DNA from: Parvularcula sp. BBD 1991-13 | Lineage (GTDB): Bacteria; Pseudomonadota; Alphaproteobacteria; Caulobacterales; Parvularculaceae | Direction: 5' to 3' | Assembly (NCBI GenBank): GCA_001657385.1 | Contig: LYSZ01000001.1 | Span: forward strand, 620,001 to 684,000 | DNA: 64,000 bases | Shown here: positions 1 through 9,979 of the stretch, piece after piece | How positions within the stretch are numbered: the stretch's first letter is position 1 | How the letters are laid out: the number at the start of each line of letters is the position of its first letter | Notes under the pieces: generated by a model | Database searches by the model: none | What the model saw: only the letters and a program-made list of their open reading frames with translations | What the model was told of the DNA's origin: nothing | Made by a program: the position numbers and the translations under genes

Positions 1-414
1 AGGACCGCCATGGTGGCCTCCGCCGCCGACGTCGCCGCGCGGATCGCGACCGGCCGGCCCAACATCGCCGACGCGCGCCCGGCGGGGCGGTTCGCCGGCG
101 TCGATCCCGAGCCGAGGCCGGGCCTGCGCCGGGGGCATATGCCGGGCGCCATGAACGCGCCGCTGGGCGAGCTTGTCGACGAACGCGGGCGCCTGCTCGC
201 GCCGGAAGCGCTGAAGGCCCGTTTCGAGGAGGCGGGGCTCGATCTCTCCGCGCCTGTCGTGACCACCTGCGGCTCAGGCGTCACGGCCGCGGGGCTGTTG
301 CTGGCGCTGGATGTTGTCGGCTGCCGCGGCGGCGCGTTATATGACGGCGCGTGGGCCGAATGGGGCGATGAGCGCCGCGACCCGGCCCGTTTTCCCGTCG
401 TCGCCGCAACCTAG
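1..414 (+). CDS. sseA: Sulfurtransferase, C-terminal rhodanese domain (3-mercaptopyruvate sulfurtransferase type), 5' truncated by window edge
   Basis: Frame open from base 1; GHMPGAMNAP and active-site-like VVTTCGSGVTAA motifs of the C-terminal rhodanese domain. Confidence 0.8.
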   Translation, partial: RTAMVASAADVAARIATGRPNIADARPAGRFAGVDPEPRPGLRRGHMPGAMNAPLGELVDERGRLLAPEALKARFEEAGLDLSAPVVTTCGSGVTAAGLLLALDVVGCRGGALYDGAWAEWGDERRDPARFPVVAAT

Positions 415-457
415 GGCGCGGCGATCCTGAAAGGCCCACCCGGAAAGGCCGGCCGAG

Positions 458-991
458 ATGGCCGTCAATGCTTTTATGAGGCTCGACGTAACCGTTACCT
501 ATCTTGAACAGGCGGCGAAACCCGTCATGCCGCTGGCCCCGCCCCCGCGCGGAATCAAGACCGCGTTCATGCGCGTCGAGCGCCCGCCCTTGCATTTCTA
601 CCGCTATCTCTACCGGCTGATCGGCGATCCCTATCACTGGGTCAGCCGCCGCGGCATGGACGACGGAGCGCTGGCGGAGATCGTTCACGATCCGAGGGTT
701 TACGTCTATGTGCTTTATGTCGACGGCGCGCCCGGCGGCATGGCGGAGATCGACGCGCGCGAGGGCGCAACCGTGGAACTGAAATTTTTCGGGTTGGCGC
801 CGGATTATCACGGCATGGGCCTTGGCGGCTTTTTCCTGGCCCAGGCGATCGACGCGGCCTGGGCGCTGGAGCCGGACCGGGTGCGCCTTGAAACCTGCAC
901 GCTGGACCATAAGGCGGCGCTGCCGCTGTACCAGAAATTCGGCTTCAGGGTGTTCGACCGGCGCGAGGGCGTCGTTGAAACGCCCGACTGA
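458..991 (+). CDS. GNAT family N-acetyltransferase
   Basis: 177 aa; LAPDYHGMGLGGFFLAQAIDAAW acetyl-CoA loop and LETCTLDHKAALPLYQKFGF C-terminal GNAT motif. Confidence 0.85.
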   Translation: MAVNAFMRLDVTVTYLEQAAKPVMPLAPPPRGIKTAFMRVERPPLHFYRYLYRLIGDPYHWVSRRGMDDGALAEIVHDPRVYVYVLYVDGAPGGMAEIDAREGATVELKFFGLAPDYHGMGLGGFFLAQAIDAAWALEPDRVRLETCTLDHKAALPLYQKFGFRVFDRREGVVETPD

Positions 992-1099
992 AGGTCGCGC
1001 CGGCGGGGGCGGTCGCAATGATTGCCGAACGCACATGGCGCTAAACGCAACAGGCGCCGAACGCAACAGGCCGCAAAAGCAAGGGGGCCGAGGACAGCC

Positions 1100-2260
1100 A
1101 TGAAAGACAACACCAAACTCGTCGCCGCGGGACGTCCGCACAAGCGTCCGCTCCACCCGGTCAACCCGCCGGTCGAGCGCGCCTCGACCTATCTTTTCCC
1201 GACCTATGACGACTATCTCGACGGGGCGAAAAACATCGCCTACGGACGGCTTGGCGGACCGACGCATCGCGCCCTGGAAGAGACCGTCACCGCGCTGGAG
1301 GGCGGGTATGAGACCCGCCTCGCGCCGTCCGGCCTGCAAGCCTGCACCATGGGGGTGCTCGCCTTTGTCGGCGCTGGCGACCACGTCCTGATGACGGATT
1401 CCGCCTACGACCCGACGCGAAAGTTCTGTCAGAATTTCCTCGGCCGCTTCGAGGTCGAGACGACGTATTATGATCCGCGTGCGACAGGGGACGAGCTTGC
1501 CGCGCTGATGCGGCCGAACACCAGGGTCGTGTTCGCCGAATCGCCCGGCTCGCTCACCTTCGAGGTGCAGGACCTGCCCGCACTCGCCGCCGCCGCTCAC
1601 GCCGGCGGCGCCCGCCTCGTCGTCGACAACACCTGGAGCGCCGGCTATTACCTGAAACCCATCGCCCTCGGGGCCGATGTCAGCATCCAGGCGGCGACGA
1701 AATACCTTGTCGGCCACGCCGACTGCCTGCTCGGAACGATCACCGCCGCCGATGAAAAGACCGCGAACCTGATCTACCGCGCGGCGCTCCAGCTTGGCTC
1801 GAACGTTTCCGCCGACGACGCCTATCTCGCCCTCAGGGGCATGCGCACCCTCGCCGCGCGGCTGGAACGCCATCAGCAGACCGGCCTGGAGCTTGCGAAA
1901 TTCCTGCGCAAACGCGGCGAGGTGGAAACCGTTCTGCATCCGGCCCTGAAAAGCTGTCCTGGCCACGCGATCTGGAAGCGCGACTTCACCGGCGCGACCG
2001 GGCTTTTCGGCGTCGTGCTGAAACCGGTGGAAACCCCGGCCCTGAAGGCGTTTTTCAACGCTTTCAAGCATTTCGGCATGGGCTTTTCCTGGGGCGGTTA
2101 TGAGAGCCTGTGCCTGCACGTGCATCCGGCGAAGAACCGCAGCGCGGCGGCGTGGACCGCGCCCGGTCCGGTCTTGCGTTTCCATGCGGGGTTGGAGGAT
2201 ATTGAAGATCTCAAGGTCGATCTGGAGCGGGCGTTTCACGCCATGGCGGCGCACGCCTAG
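1100..2260 (+). CDS. metC: Cystathionine beta-lyase, Cys/Met metabolism PLP enzyme
   Basis: VNPPVERASTYLF, YGRLGGPTHRALEE, SIQAATKYLVGHADCLLGT PLP-lysine motif; start at 1100 (MKDNTKLVAAG). Confidence 0.88.
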   Translation: MKDNTKLVAAGRPHKRPLHPVNPPVERASTYLFPTYDDYLDGAKNIAYGRLGGPTHRALEETVTALEGGYETRLAPSGLQACTMGVLAFVGAGDHVLMTDSAYDPTRKFCQNFLGRFEVETTYYDPRATGDELAALMRPNTRVVFAESPGSLTFEVQDLPALAAAAHAGGARLVVDNTWSAGYYLKPIALGADVSIQAATKYLVGHADCLLGTITAADEKTANLIYRAALQLGSNVSADDAYLALRGMRTLAARLERHQQTGLELAKFLRKRGEVETVLHPALKSCPGHAIWKRDFTGATGLFGVVLKPVETPALKAFFNAFKHFGMGFSWGGYESLCLHVHPAKNRSAAAWTAPGPVLRFHAGLEDIEDLKVDLERAFHAMAAHA

Positions 2261-2296
2261 TCCGTCCGGCCGACGAAAGATTGGGGATGTTGGGAC

Positions 2297-2599
2297 ATGG
2301 CGCGGATCGCGATCCTTGTCTGGGCGGCGCTGACGCTCGGCGGATGCCTCACTACCGGCGAGCTGCGCGAGGTTCGCACCCGGCCGGCCGGGGCTTTCCT
2401 GATGATCGAGGGGTTTGAAACCTGCGAAACGCCGTGCACGGTCAAACTCGACCGGCCGCGCCGGGCCCGCATCTCGAAAACGGGCTATGTCACGCGGGAC
2501 GTCGTGATCGAGCGCGGCATCCTGCCCATGACCGTCACGCTGGAGCTTGCCGCCGCCAGCACCGACGTTGACACGGTCGATCTGCCGGCCCTCGACTGA
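2297..2599 (+). CDS. Small PEGA-domain-like lipoprotein
   Basis: Lipobox LTLGGC; RTRPAGAFLMIEGFETCETPCTVKLDRPRRARISKTGY resembles PEGA repeat. Confidence 0.6.
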   Translation: MARIAILVWAALTLGGCLTTGELREVRTRPAGAFLMIEGFETCETPCTVKLDRPRRARISKTGYVTRDVVIERGILPMTVTLELAAASTDVDTVDLPALD

Positions 2600-2793
2600 G
2601 GCGAATTGCACTGGCGTTTTGCCATGGCGCGACGCCGCCGACGCCGCCTTCTTCTTCCATAACCAATTGACAATAAAACATAAAAACGCTGCGCGGCGGT
2701 GGCGCAGCGCGTGCACTTCCCATTCCCGTCGATCCACGCCGCAGGGCGGACGTCGCGCCGGAGCCGGCGTCCGCCGATCAAAAGGGAACCGGT

Positions 2794-3390
2794 ATGAGTG
2801 TCTCGTTTATTGCGCCGTTCACGGCGTTCTTGCTGTTTGTCGCCGGGAGCCTCGCCCACGCCGCCCTGCTGCCGCTGAGCGAGGCCGCGGGGGTTGATCC
2901 GCAGGCCAACCATGCGCCCGGCGCGGCGCTGCTTGGTCCGCTTGCGCCGCCGCCGGCCGCCGTTCCTTTCTCGTCCGCCGACGGCGATGCGCGCCGGCGG
3001 CGATATGACGTCTACAGGCCGGACGTGGCGCGGATCGATATCGACATCGATATGGACGAACACGGCTACGCGTTGACCGGCGGCGAGGAAACCTGGGTGT
3101 TCGGCGACAGGGACGTGGTGATCGATCTCGGTCTCGGCCGGCCTTCGGCGCGCGGTTCGGCGGCGTTCGACGCGCTCGGCCTGCCGCTCGGCCAAGTGCA
3201 CAGTCTCAACTTCTTTTTCGCCGAACGCTATAGCGGCAGGGAATTGAAGATCTTCGCCACCCTCAGTTTCGAGCCGCCGAGCCTGCGCGCGCCCCTGCCG
3301 GCGGCGCTGCCGCGCTCCTGCTGGGCGCTGAAATTTTCCGCCTCGACCTACAGGCGCGGCGGCATGAAAGCGCCGGCCCGTCTGACGAGC
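2794..3390 (+). CDS. Secreted fibro-slime-domain protein; 3' end uncertain (formal ORF continues to 3660 through an antisense tRNA)
   Basis: Signal peptide; TWVFGDRDVVIDLG...FDALGLPLGQVHSLNFFFAERYSG matches fibro-slime pattern; APLPAALP near C-terminus. Confidence 0.55.
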
Positions 3391-3397
3391 GACATCC

Positions 3398-3474
3398 TGG
3401 CGACCCCGGCAGGACTCGAACCTGCAACCATCGGCTTAGAAGGCCGGTGCTCTATCCAATTGAGCTACGGGGCC
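3398..3474 (-). tRNA. tRNA-Arg(TCT), CCA encoded
   Basis: Minus strand GGCCCCGTAGCTCAATTGGATAGAGCACCGGCCTTCTAAGCCGATGGTTGCAGGTTCGAGTCCTGCCGGGGTCGCCA; cloverleaf pairs, anticodon TCT. Confidence 0.95.
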
Positions 3475-3538
3475 GGATCCTGTGGGCGCGCGCGCCGTCC
3501 GACCGTTCAGGCCTACCGCTCTTTTCTGTATGGCGGGC

Positions 3539-3847
3539 CTAGTGGGTCCACGGCTTGCGCCGATGGAAGGAAAAGTTGTCCGCATAGGCTTTGGGGCGCA
3601 CTCGGGGCTTGCGATCCTCGTCGACGCGATACGGCAGCCCGTGCGACTCCGCGTAGCTGACCGCGGCGTCGCGCGTATCGAACCGCAGACGCACCTGGCC
3701 CGAGGCGGTCTCGTCCGCGCCCGACCAGCCCATCAGCGGGTCCAGCCGTCGCGCGGTTTCCGCTTCGAATTCAAGAACCCAATGGGCGGTCTTCGCCTTA
3801 CCCGACTGCATCGCGGTTTTCGCCGGTTTGAAAATGCGCGCAAACAT
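3539..3847 (-). CDS. ETC complex I subunit family protein (NDUFS4-like)
   Basis: MFARIFKPAKTAMQSGKAKTAHWVLEFE...DPLMGWSGADETASGQVRLRF...NFSFHRRKPWTH. Confidence 0.9.
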   Translation of the reverse strand: MFARIFKPAKTAMQSGKAKTAHWVLEFEAETARRLDPLMGWSGADETASGQVRLRFDTRDAAVSYAESHGLPYRVDEDRKPRVRPKAYADNFSFHRRKPWTH

Positions 3848-4124
3848 AGTCGTTCCTGTACTGACCGATTGCCGAAACGACGCCGCAGCGCGCGGCGCCG
3901 AATGACTTGGATCCGGGACCGGGCGAAGGACGCCCGCAGCGGCTATGTCATGAACGAGTTTTTCTGAATCATCAACCATCGCTTTCATCGCGCCGGGAAG
4001 GCCGCCATGGCGCGCCGCCGGCTTCCTGAGACTGCATGACCCATGCCCCGCGAGGGGTGCGCGCCCGGCGCGTCTGAAATCGGTAAAGGATAAATTAATC
4101 AACTGGTTGAGGCGAAATCCCGAA

Positions 4125-4201
<77 letters not shown>

Positions 4202-4395
4202 CTGCGGCCTGTTATGGCGCCCGCATGGGAGAGGTGATGTCGGCCATCTCGGCGCGGATGTAAAGACCCGTACGCGCACAATCGCGCGGCCATATGCGGC
4301 CATAAGCGGATCGAGGCGGGCATTCCCCAGGCGATTTTCCGGCGTATCGCACGGGCGCCCGCCCGGAACCGGCGCGGTTGCGTTCTTCCGGGGCG

Positions 4396-4899
4396 CTAGC
4401 GGTCGAAGATGGGATGGCGCACGCGGTCGCCCTCTTCCACGCCGAGGCGCGCAAAAGCGCCGCCGTTCACTTCAAGCACGGCGATCACGGGGGCGCCGGA
4501 GGGAATGCTTTCCAGCGAGCGCGGCGTGGTGTCGGCGGCGATGCGGCGGATGACCCCCTCCTCGTCGATGAAGGCCATGTCGAGCGGGATGAGGGTGTTT
4601 TTCATCCACATGGACAACGGGGCGGGCTCGTCCCCGAAATCGAACAGCATGCCCGCATCGGCGGCGAGCGTCGTGCGGTGCATGAGGCCGACCCGGCGCT
4701 CTTCCGGGTCGTCGGCGATTTCGACGGTGAAGCGGTGCGCGCCCGTATCCGTCTCGATGACGACGACGCTGTCGCCGGCGCCGGCGCGCAGGTCCCCCTG
4801 CGCGCAGCCGGCGGCGAACAAAACCGCTGCGAACAAAACCGGTGCGAGCTGGGCCGTTGCGAACCGGGCGACAGGGTGAAGACAGCGTAAAACAGACAT
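4396..4899 (-). CDS. DUF192 family lipoprotein
   Basis: LMHRTTLAADAGMLFDFG..MWMKNTLIPLDMAFID DUF192 motif; lipobox FAAGC. Confidence 0.88.
   Translation of the reverse strand: MSVLRCLHPVARFATAQLAPVLFAAVLFAAGCAQGDLRAGAGDSVVVIETDTGAHRFTVEIADDPEERRVGLMHRTTLAADAGMLFDFGDEPAPLSMWMKNTLIPLDMAFIDEEGVIRRIAADTTPRSLESIPSGAPVIAVLEVNGGAFARLGVEEGDRVRHPIFDR
4814..4873. repeat. 15-bp degenerate tandem repeat x4 inside the DUF192 signal peptide
   Basis: gcgaacaaaaccgct/gcgaacaaaaccggt/gcgagctgggccgtt/gcgaaccgggcgaca. Confidence 0.85.
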
Positions 4900-4930
4900 G
4901 ACGAAACGGTGTCGGTGTGATGATGGACGG

Positions 4931-5476
4931 TCAGTTTTCCGGATCGGGCTTGACGTCGATGGCCAGCATGCCCTTCGGCCCGCCGGCGAAGGATACCTGA
5001 AGCCGCTGTCCCTGCACCAGCTCGCCGATGCCGCAGCGGCGCAGGGTTTCCATGTGCACGAAAATATCCTCCGTGCCCTCCCCTCGGGTCAGGAAGCCAT
5101 ATCCCTTGGCGCGGTTGAACCACTTGACCGTCGCGCGGGTGAAATCCCCCGCCAGGGTCTGGTTGACCAGCGCGGGATTGGGCGGCAGCGGCGCGGCGGT
5201 CGATTCGTCGATGTCCAGAAGCTTCAGCGCCTGGAGCCCCTTGGCGCCGCGCACGACCTCGCACTCCACCGTCGCGCCTTCGCGTGCAGTGACGCGGCCG
5301 GCCTCCTTCAGGCACGAGGAATGGATCATGATGTCGCCGTCGGCGTTATCGGCGATAATGAATCCATACCCTTTGGTTGGATCAAACCACTTGATAACGC
5401 CGGTGATGGTGAACGTTTCCCTTTGACCGTCGGACGATTTCGGATCGTCGTGCGATTCTTCAGTTTGTTCGTCCAT
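4931..5476 (-). CDS. Dual cold-shock-domain protein
   Basis: Two CSDs: [29 protein letters not shown] and [28 protein letters not shown]. Confidence 0.93.
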   Translation of the reverse strand: MDEQTEESHDDPKSSDGQRETFTITGVIKWFDPTKGYGFIIADNADGDIMIHSSCLKEAGRVTAREGATVECEVVRGAKGLQALKLLDIDESTAAPLPPNPALVNQTLAGDFTRATVKWFNRAKGYGFLTRGEGTEDIFVHMETLRRCGIGELVQGQRLQVSFAGGPKGMLAIDVKPDPEN

Positions 5477-5671
5477 CCTGTTTTATTCCCCCAGCCGGAC
5501 TCCGGATTCTTTATTATTTTCTTTACTATAATCTATTGCATCCGCTGCGTCAGCACCTTCGGCGCAAAGAATGCACCGTTTGCATCAATCGGAGAGGAAT
5601 TTCCTATCAGAGCGCCGGTTATCGGATAACATTACGCTCGGTTTACGGAATACCTCCCCCTCGACAGCATG

Positions 5672-6124
5672 TTACGCGACCGCCCGCGATTCGAGGTCCG
5701 ACAGGAATTTCGCGATCAGCAGAAGGAACACGTCGAAATCCGATTCGACGTTTTCAACGGAAACGCCGCCTGCTGAATTTCTGTCCATCTGGATGGTCAC
5801 GTCCCCGTCGCGGTCGACGTAAGCGCGGCCGAATTTGACCGCGTTGTTGAACGAGTTCAGAAATTTGTATCCGAGGTCGTCTCCGGTCACGCCCGGCAGC
5901 CAGGTGATGTAGGTGATGTCGCCGTCGGCGCCGTCGATCGCCACGATGATGTTGTAGCCGCCGACATTGACGCGCACGCGGTTGCCGCCATGATCCTGAA
6001 CATTATAGCCCTTGTCGGCCAAAATCTCGGCAAGCTGCGTCTTGTCGAGTTTCGACGCCGCCGCCTCCGACAGCGGCGCGGCGACCAAAAACGCAGCGAT
6101 AGCAATGGAAAAGAACGCTTTCAT
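5672..6124 (-). CDS. YbjN-domain secreted protein
   Basis: Signal peptide; ILADKGYNVQ...LNSFNNAVKFGRAYVDRDGDVTIQMD typical YbjN pattern. Confidence 0.75.
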   Translation of the reverse strand: MKAFFSIAIAAFLVAAPLSEAAASKLDKTQLAEILADKGYNVQDHGGNRVRVNVGGYNIIVAIDGADGDITYITWLPGVTGDDLGYKFLNSFNNAVKFGRAYVDRDGDVTIQMDRNSAGGVSVENVESDFDVFLLLIAKFLSDLESRAVA

Positions 6125-6344
6125 CGACCAACCCCTCGAATCCGTTCCGGCATATATGGTTAATAGACGTCAAAAACCGGCCGAAATCAATATTGGCCGA
6201 CCGCCGGCGCCGCCGTTTCTGGGGAAAATCCGCGCCCTCGACAACTGATGCGGCCAGCGCCGGAGGGCGGCCCAGACAGCGCGGCGCTGGAAGCGGAGAA
6301 TGGCGGCGGATGAAGTGGTAAAAACCGAACCGTCGCCGCGTCGG

Positions 6345-6419
6345 TGGCAGGCCCTAGGGGAATCGAACCCCTCTTTCCAGGTTGAAAACCTGGCGTCCTA
6401 ACCGATAGACGAAGGGCCC
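6345..6419 (-). tRNA. tRNA-Glu(TTC), CCA encoded
   Basis: Minus strand GGGCCCTTCGTCTATCGGTTAGGACGCCAGGTTTTCAACCTGGAAAGAGGGGTTCGATTCCCCTAGGGCCTGCCA; anticodon TTC. Confidence 0.95.
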
Positions 6420-6533
6420 GCGAAACCGCCGACGGTTCATGAGCAGCGGTGTATAAGCGAGACGCCGGCGGGCTTGCAAGCCCAAAGCCCGACAAAAAAG
6501 ACCGATTTCCCGATTTTTGAAATGCCGGGGCGG

Positions 6534-8405
6534 TTACGCCGCAGGCGCGGCGTCGCTGATCTGGATCTGACCGGCGTCGCCGCCGCGCCAGTCGTCGGCG
6601 CGCACCTTGCCGGCGACATGGATGCGCGCGCGGGATTCCAGAATGTCGCCAAGGGCTTCGCCCTTCGCGCGGAAGGCGATCCCGCGCGCCTTGTCGCCGC
6701 TGTCATTGGCGAGCACGACGGAGAGGTGCCCCTTGCCGACCGTGCGCGCGGAAATCGCGCGCACGCCGCTGAGCGCGAAGACCGGCTCGGCGTTGCCGGG
6801 GCCGAACGGCCCCGCCCTGGCGACCATGTCGCTGAACGCCTTCGTCACCGCTCCGGGCGCGATCACCGCGTCGATGTCGAGGGTCCGGTCCGCGCGCGCG
6901 CGCGCCACCTCCCCCGCGAGGCGCGCCTTGAGCCAGCCGCGAAACGTCTCGATCTTGTCTGCGGCGATGGTCAGCCCCGCCGCCATGGCGTGTCCGCCGC
7001 CGGCGACCAGCAGCCCTTCCCGACGGGCCGCGGCGATCGCGCCGCCGAGATCCGCCCCCGAGATGGAGCGCCCGGAGCCTTTGCCGGCGGCCCCCTCAAG
7101 GCCGATGACGATCACGGGCCGGTCGTACATCTCCTTCAGCCGCCCGGCGACGATGCCGATGACGCCTGCGTGCCAGCCCTCCCCCGCGGTGACGATCACG
7201 TCGTCGGCATGGCGCTGATGCCGCTCGATATCGCGCAGCGCGGCCTCCTGCACCTGCGCCTCGATCTCCTGGCGCGCGGCGTTCATGACGTGAAGCTCTT
7301 CGGCCAGCGCCTCGCGCCGCGCCGCATCCGGCGTCGTCATCAGTTCGAACGCCAGCCGGGCATGGCCGATGCGGCCCGCCGCATTGATCCGCGGGCCGAG
7401 GAGAAAGCCGAGATGATAGGTCGAGGGCGGCCCCTTGACCCCGGCGCGCGCGCCGAGCGCGGCAAGGCCCCTGTTGCCGCCGCGCCCCAGAACCTTCAGC
7501 CCCTGGGCCACCATCACCCGTGTCAGCCCGGTGATCGCCATCACGTCGCAGACGAGCCCCAGCGCGGCGAGATCGAGCAACGACAGAAGGTTGGGTTCCG
7601 GGCGGGTCTTGAAATATCCGGCTTCGCGCAAGGCGCGGTTGAGCGCCGCCAGCGCCATGAAGGAAACGCCCGCCGCCGACAGGTTGACAAGGCCGGAGGT
7701 GTCGTCGAGGCGGTTCGGATTGACCGCCGCCGCCGCGCCCGCGGGCGGCGGTCCGTCCATCTGGTGATGGTCGATGACGACGACGTCCAGCCCCTCGGCG
7801 GCGGCGGCCTCGATCGGCCCGTGGGCCGAGGCGCCGCAGTCCACCGTGACGATAACTTCCGCACCCTGACGTTTCAGGTCGAGAAAGGCGTCGATGGACG
7901 GGCCGTAGCCTTCGGCCATGCGGTCGGGCAGATAGACCGGCATCGGCGCGCCGATCGCGTCGAAATAGAGCTTGAAGAGCGCGGCGGAGGTCGTTCCGTC
8001 CACGTCGTAATCGCCGAAGAGGCCGACCATCTCGCCGTCGACGACCGCGCGCGTCAGCCGCGCCGCGGCCCGGTCCATGTCTTTCAGCACGAACGGGTCC
8101 GGCATCGCCCGGCGCAGGGACGGGTTGAGGTAATCCTCCAGCCCGTCGACGCCGACGCCCCGCGCGGCGAGAATGCGCGCCAGCACCGGCTCCAGCGCGC
8201 CATGGCCGGCGAGGGCGGCGGCGCGGGCGGCGTCGACCGTGCGCAGGCGCCATCGCCGACCGGAAGCGGGAAGCCCCATGGCCGGCAGCGGGATGTCCGC
8301 GGGAAAGTCGCCGGCCGCGCCCGGCGAGCCTGACCCGGCGCCGGCCAGCGGCCCGGTTTCCCCGTCGTCCGGGGCGACCGTCAAGGCGCCTGCGCGCGAT
8401 CCCAT
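6534..8405 (-). CDS. recJ: Single-stranded-DNA-specific exonuclease RecJ (true start may be ~8279)
   Basis: GLFGDYDVDGTTSAAL, DHHQMDG, GPRINAAGRIGHARLAFELM, GGGHAMAAGLTI DHH motifs. Confidence 0.95.
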   Translation of the reverse strand: MGSRAGALTVAPDDGETGPLAGAGSGSPGAAGDFPADIPLPAMGLPASGRRWRLRTVDAARAAALAGHGALEPVLARILAARGVGVDGLEDYLNPSLRRAMPDPFVLKDMDRAAARLTRAVVDGEMVGLFGDYDVDGTTSAALFKLYFDAIGAPMPVYLPDRMAEGYGPSIDAFLDLKRQGAEVIVTVDCGASAHGPIEAAAAEGLDVVVIDHHQMDGPPPAGAAAAVNPNRLDDTSGLVNLSAAGVSFMALAALNRALREAGYFKTRPEPNLLSLLDLAALGLVCDVMAITGLTRVMVAQGLKVLGRGGNRGLAALGARAGVKGPPSTYHLGFLLGPRINAAGRIGHARLAFELMTTPDAARREALAEELHVMNAARQEIEAQVQEAALRDIERHQRHADDVIVTAGEGWHAGVIGIVAGRLKEMYDRPVIVIGLEGAAGKGSGRSISGADLGGAIAAARREGLLVAGGGHAMAAGLTIAADKIETFRGWLKARLAGEVARARADRTLDIDAVIAPGAVTKAFSDMVARAGPFGPGNAEPVFALSGVRAISARTVGKGHLSVVLANDSGDKARGIAFRAKGEALGDILESRARIHVAGKVRADDWRGGDAGQIQISDAAPAA

Positions 8406-8409
8406 CCGG

Positions 8410-9369
8410 CTAGCGTTTCGAACGGGCGCGGATATAGCGCATGGTGCCGGTCTTGGAGCGCATGACGACCGTGTGGGTGTGCACGTATCCCGGCTCCCAT
8501 TTCACGCCGTCGAGCATGGTCCCGTTGGTCACGCCGGTCGCGGCGAAGATGACGTCGCCCGAGGCCATGTCGCGCAGATCGTATTTGCGGGCGAGATCGG
8601 TGATGCCGGCCCGCTCGGCCCGCGCGCGCTCGTCGTCATTGCGGAAGACCAGACGCGACTGCATCTGGCCGCCGACGCAGCGCAGGGCCGCCGCGGCGAG
8701 GACGCCTTCCGGGGCGCCGCCCTGCCCGACATACATGTCGATGCCGGTCGCCGCCTCGGTGGTGTGGAAGACGCCGGCGACGTCGCCGTCGGGAATGAGG
8801 AACACCCGCGCGTCCATCTTGCGAGCGGCGTCGATGAGGCCCTGGTGGCGCTCGCGGTCGAGAATGCACAGGGTGATCTCCGACGGCGGAACGCCCTTCT
8901 CCCTCGCCAGGGCGGCGATATTGTCCTCAAGCGGCGCGTCGAGATCGATCACCCCGTCGGGATAGCCCGGCCCGCAGGCGATCTTGTCCATGTAGACGTC
9001 CGGCGAATGCAGCAGCGTGCCGCCCTGGGCCATGGCGACCACCGCGAGCGCGTTGGACATGGCCTTGGCGGTGAGCGTCGTGCCTTCGAGCGGGTCGAGG
9101 GCGATGTCGATCTTCGGTCCTTTGCCGGTGCCGACCTTCTCGCCGATATAGAGCATCGGCGCTTCGTCGCGCTCGCCCTCGCCGATGACGACGGTGCCGT
9201 CCATTTCGAGCTTGTTGAACGCCTCGCGCAGGGCGGTCACGGCCGCCTGGTCGGCGCCTTCCTTGTCGCCGCGCCCGATCATCGTCGACGCCGCGATGGC
9301 GGCGGCCTCGGTGCAGCGGCCGACCTCCATCGTCAGCACACGGTTTAAAAAAGATTCCTCGGTAGGCAT
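8410..9369 (-). CDS. glpX: Class II fructose-1,6-bisphosphatase
   Basis: GEGERDEAPMLYIGEKVG, DIALDPLEGTTL, GQGGAPEGVLAAAALRCVGG. Confidence 0.95.
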   Translation of the reverse strand: MPTEESFLNRVLTMEVGRCTEAAAIAASTMIGRGDKEGADQAAVTALREAFNKLEMDGTVVIGEGERDEAPMLYIGEKVGTGKGPKIDIALDPLEGTTLTAKAMSNALAVVAMAQGGTLLHSPDVYMDKIACGPGYPDGVIDLDAPLEDNIAALAREKGVPPSEITLCILDRERHQGLIDAARKMDARVFLIPDGDVAGVFHTTEAATGIDMYVGQGGAPEGVLAAAALRCVGGQMQSRLVFRNDDERARAERAGITDLARKYDLRDMASGDVIFAATGVTNGTMLDGVKWEPGYVHTHTVVMRSKTGTMRYIRARSKR

Positions 9370-9432
9370 GGATGCTCCCCTGCTCTGTCGGTTGTCACTA
9401 TCGGCGGCGGCGGCGTCGTCGTCCCGTCCGCT

Positions 9433-9894
9433 TCAGGGTTTGCCGCCGGTCTCTCCCGGATCCGGATCGAGGCCTTCGCGGCGCTCCGCCCGGGCCGCGG
9501 CGGCGTCGCGGGCCACCTGGGCGTTGACCGCGCCGCCCTGTTCGGCGATGGCGCCCGCCCCGTTCCGTTCCGCGGCGACGGCGGCCTCGTCCCCGGCGAT
9601 CTCCTCGGCGAGTCTGTCCCGGTTCTCGGTCAGGTCCGTCTTCAGCGCATCGCGCGCGGCGACGTCGGGCCTTTCGGGCGCCGCGCCCGCGGTGGGCGTG
9701 CGCGAGAGCACCGGAAAGCGCTTGCGCGTCGTCTCGCGATACTCGCTGAGGGTCTCCGCGATGGCCGGGTTGGGCGGTTTCTCGCTCGCAATGTCCTCGT
9801 ATTTGACGACCCCCGGCGGGGCGAACCGCGCCAGGAAGGAATCGCTCGAACAGCCCGGCGTCAGAAAAATCATCGCCGCCCCGGTTGCGGCCAT
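9433..9894 (-). CDS. Putative lipoprotein with charged coiled C-terminal half
   Basis: MAATGAAMIFLTPGCSSD lipobox; 153 aa reading frame between glpX and phaC. Confidence 0.55.
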   Translation of the reverse strand: MAATGAAMIFLTPGCSSDSFLARFAPPGVVKYEDIASEKPPNPAIAETLSEYRETTRKRFPVLSRTPTAGAAPERPDVAARDALKTDLTENRDRLAEEIAGDEAAVAAERNGAGAIAEQGGAVNAQVARDAAAARAERREGLDPDPGETGGKP

Positions 9895-9979
9895 GCGAAA
9901 AGCATTTGATTGTCTTAGGCAGAGCACGCGAGCATCCTGTAGATCAAACGGTTCCACCCTTAAACCCTTATCCGGCCCC

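Noticed and set aside
281-2737. 818-aa minus-strand ORF
   Set aside because: Shadow ORF antisense to GNAT, metC and lipoprotein genes; Arg/Gly/His-rich low-complexity translation with no family motifs.
6474-8333. 619-aa plus-strand ORF
   Set aside because: Antisense to recJ, which has clear DHH motifs; high-GC shadow frame.
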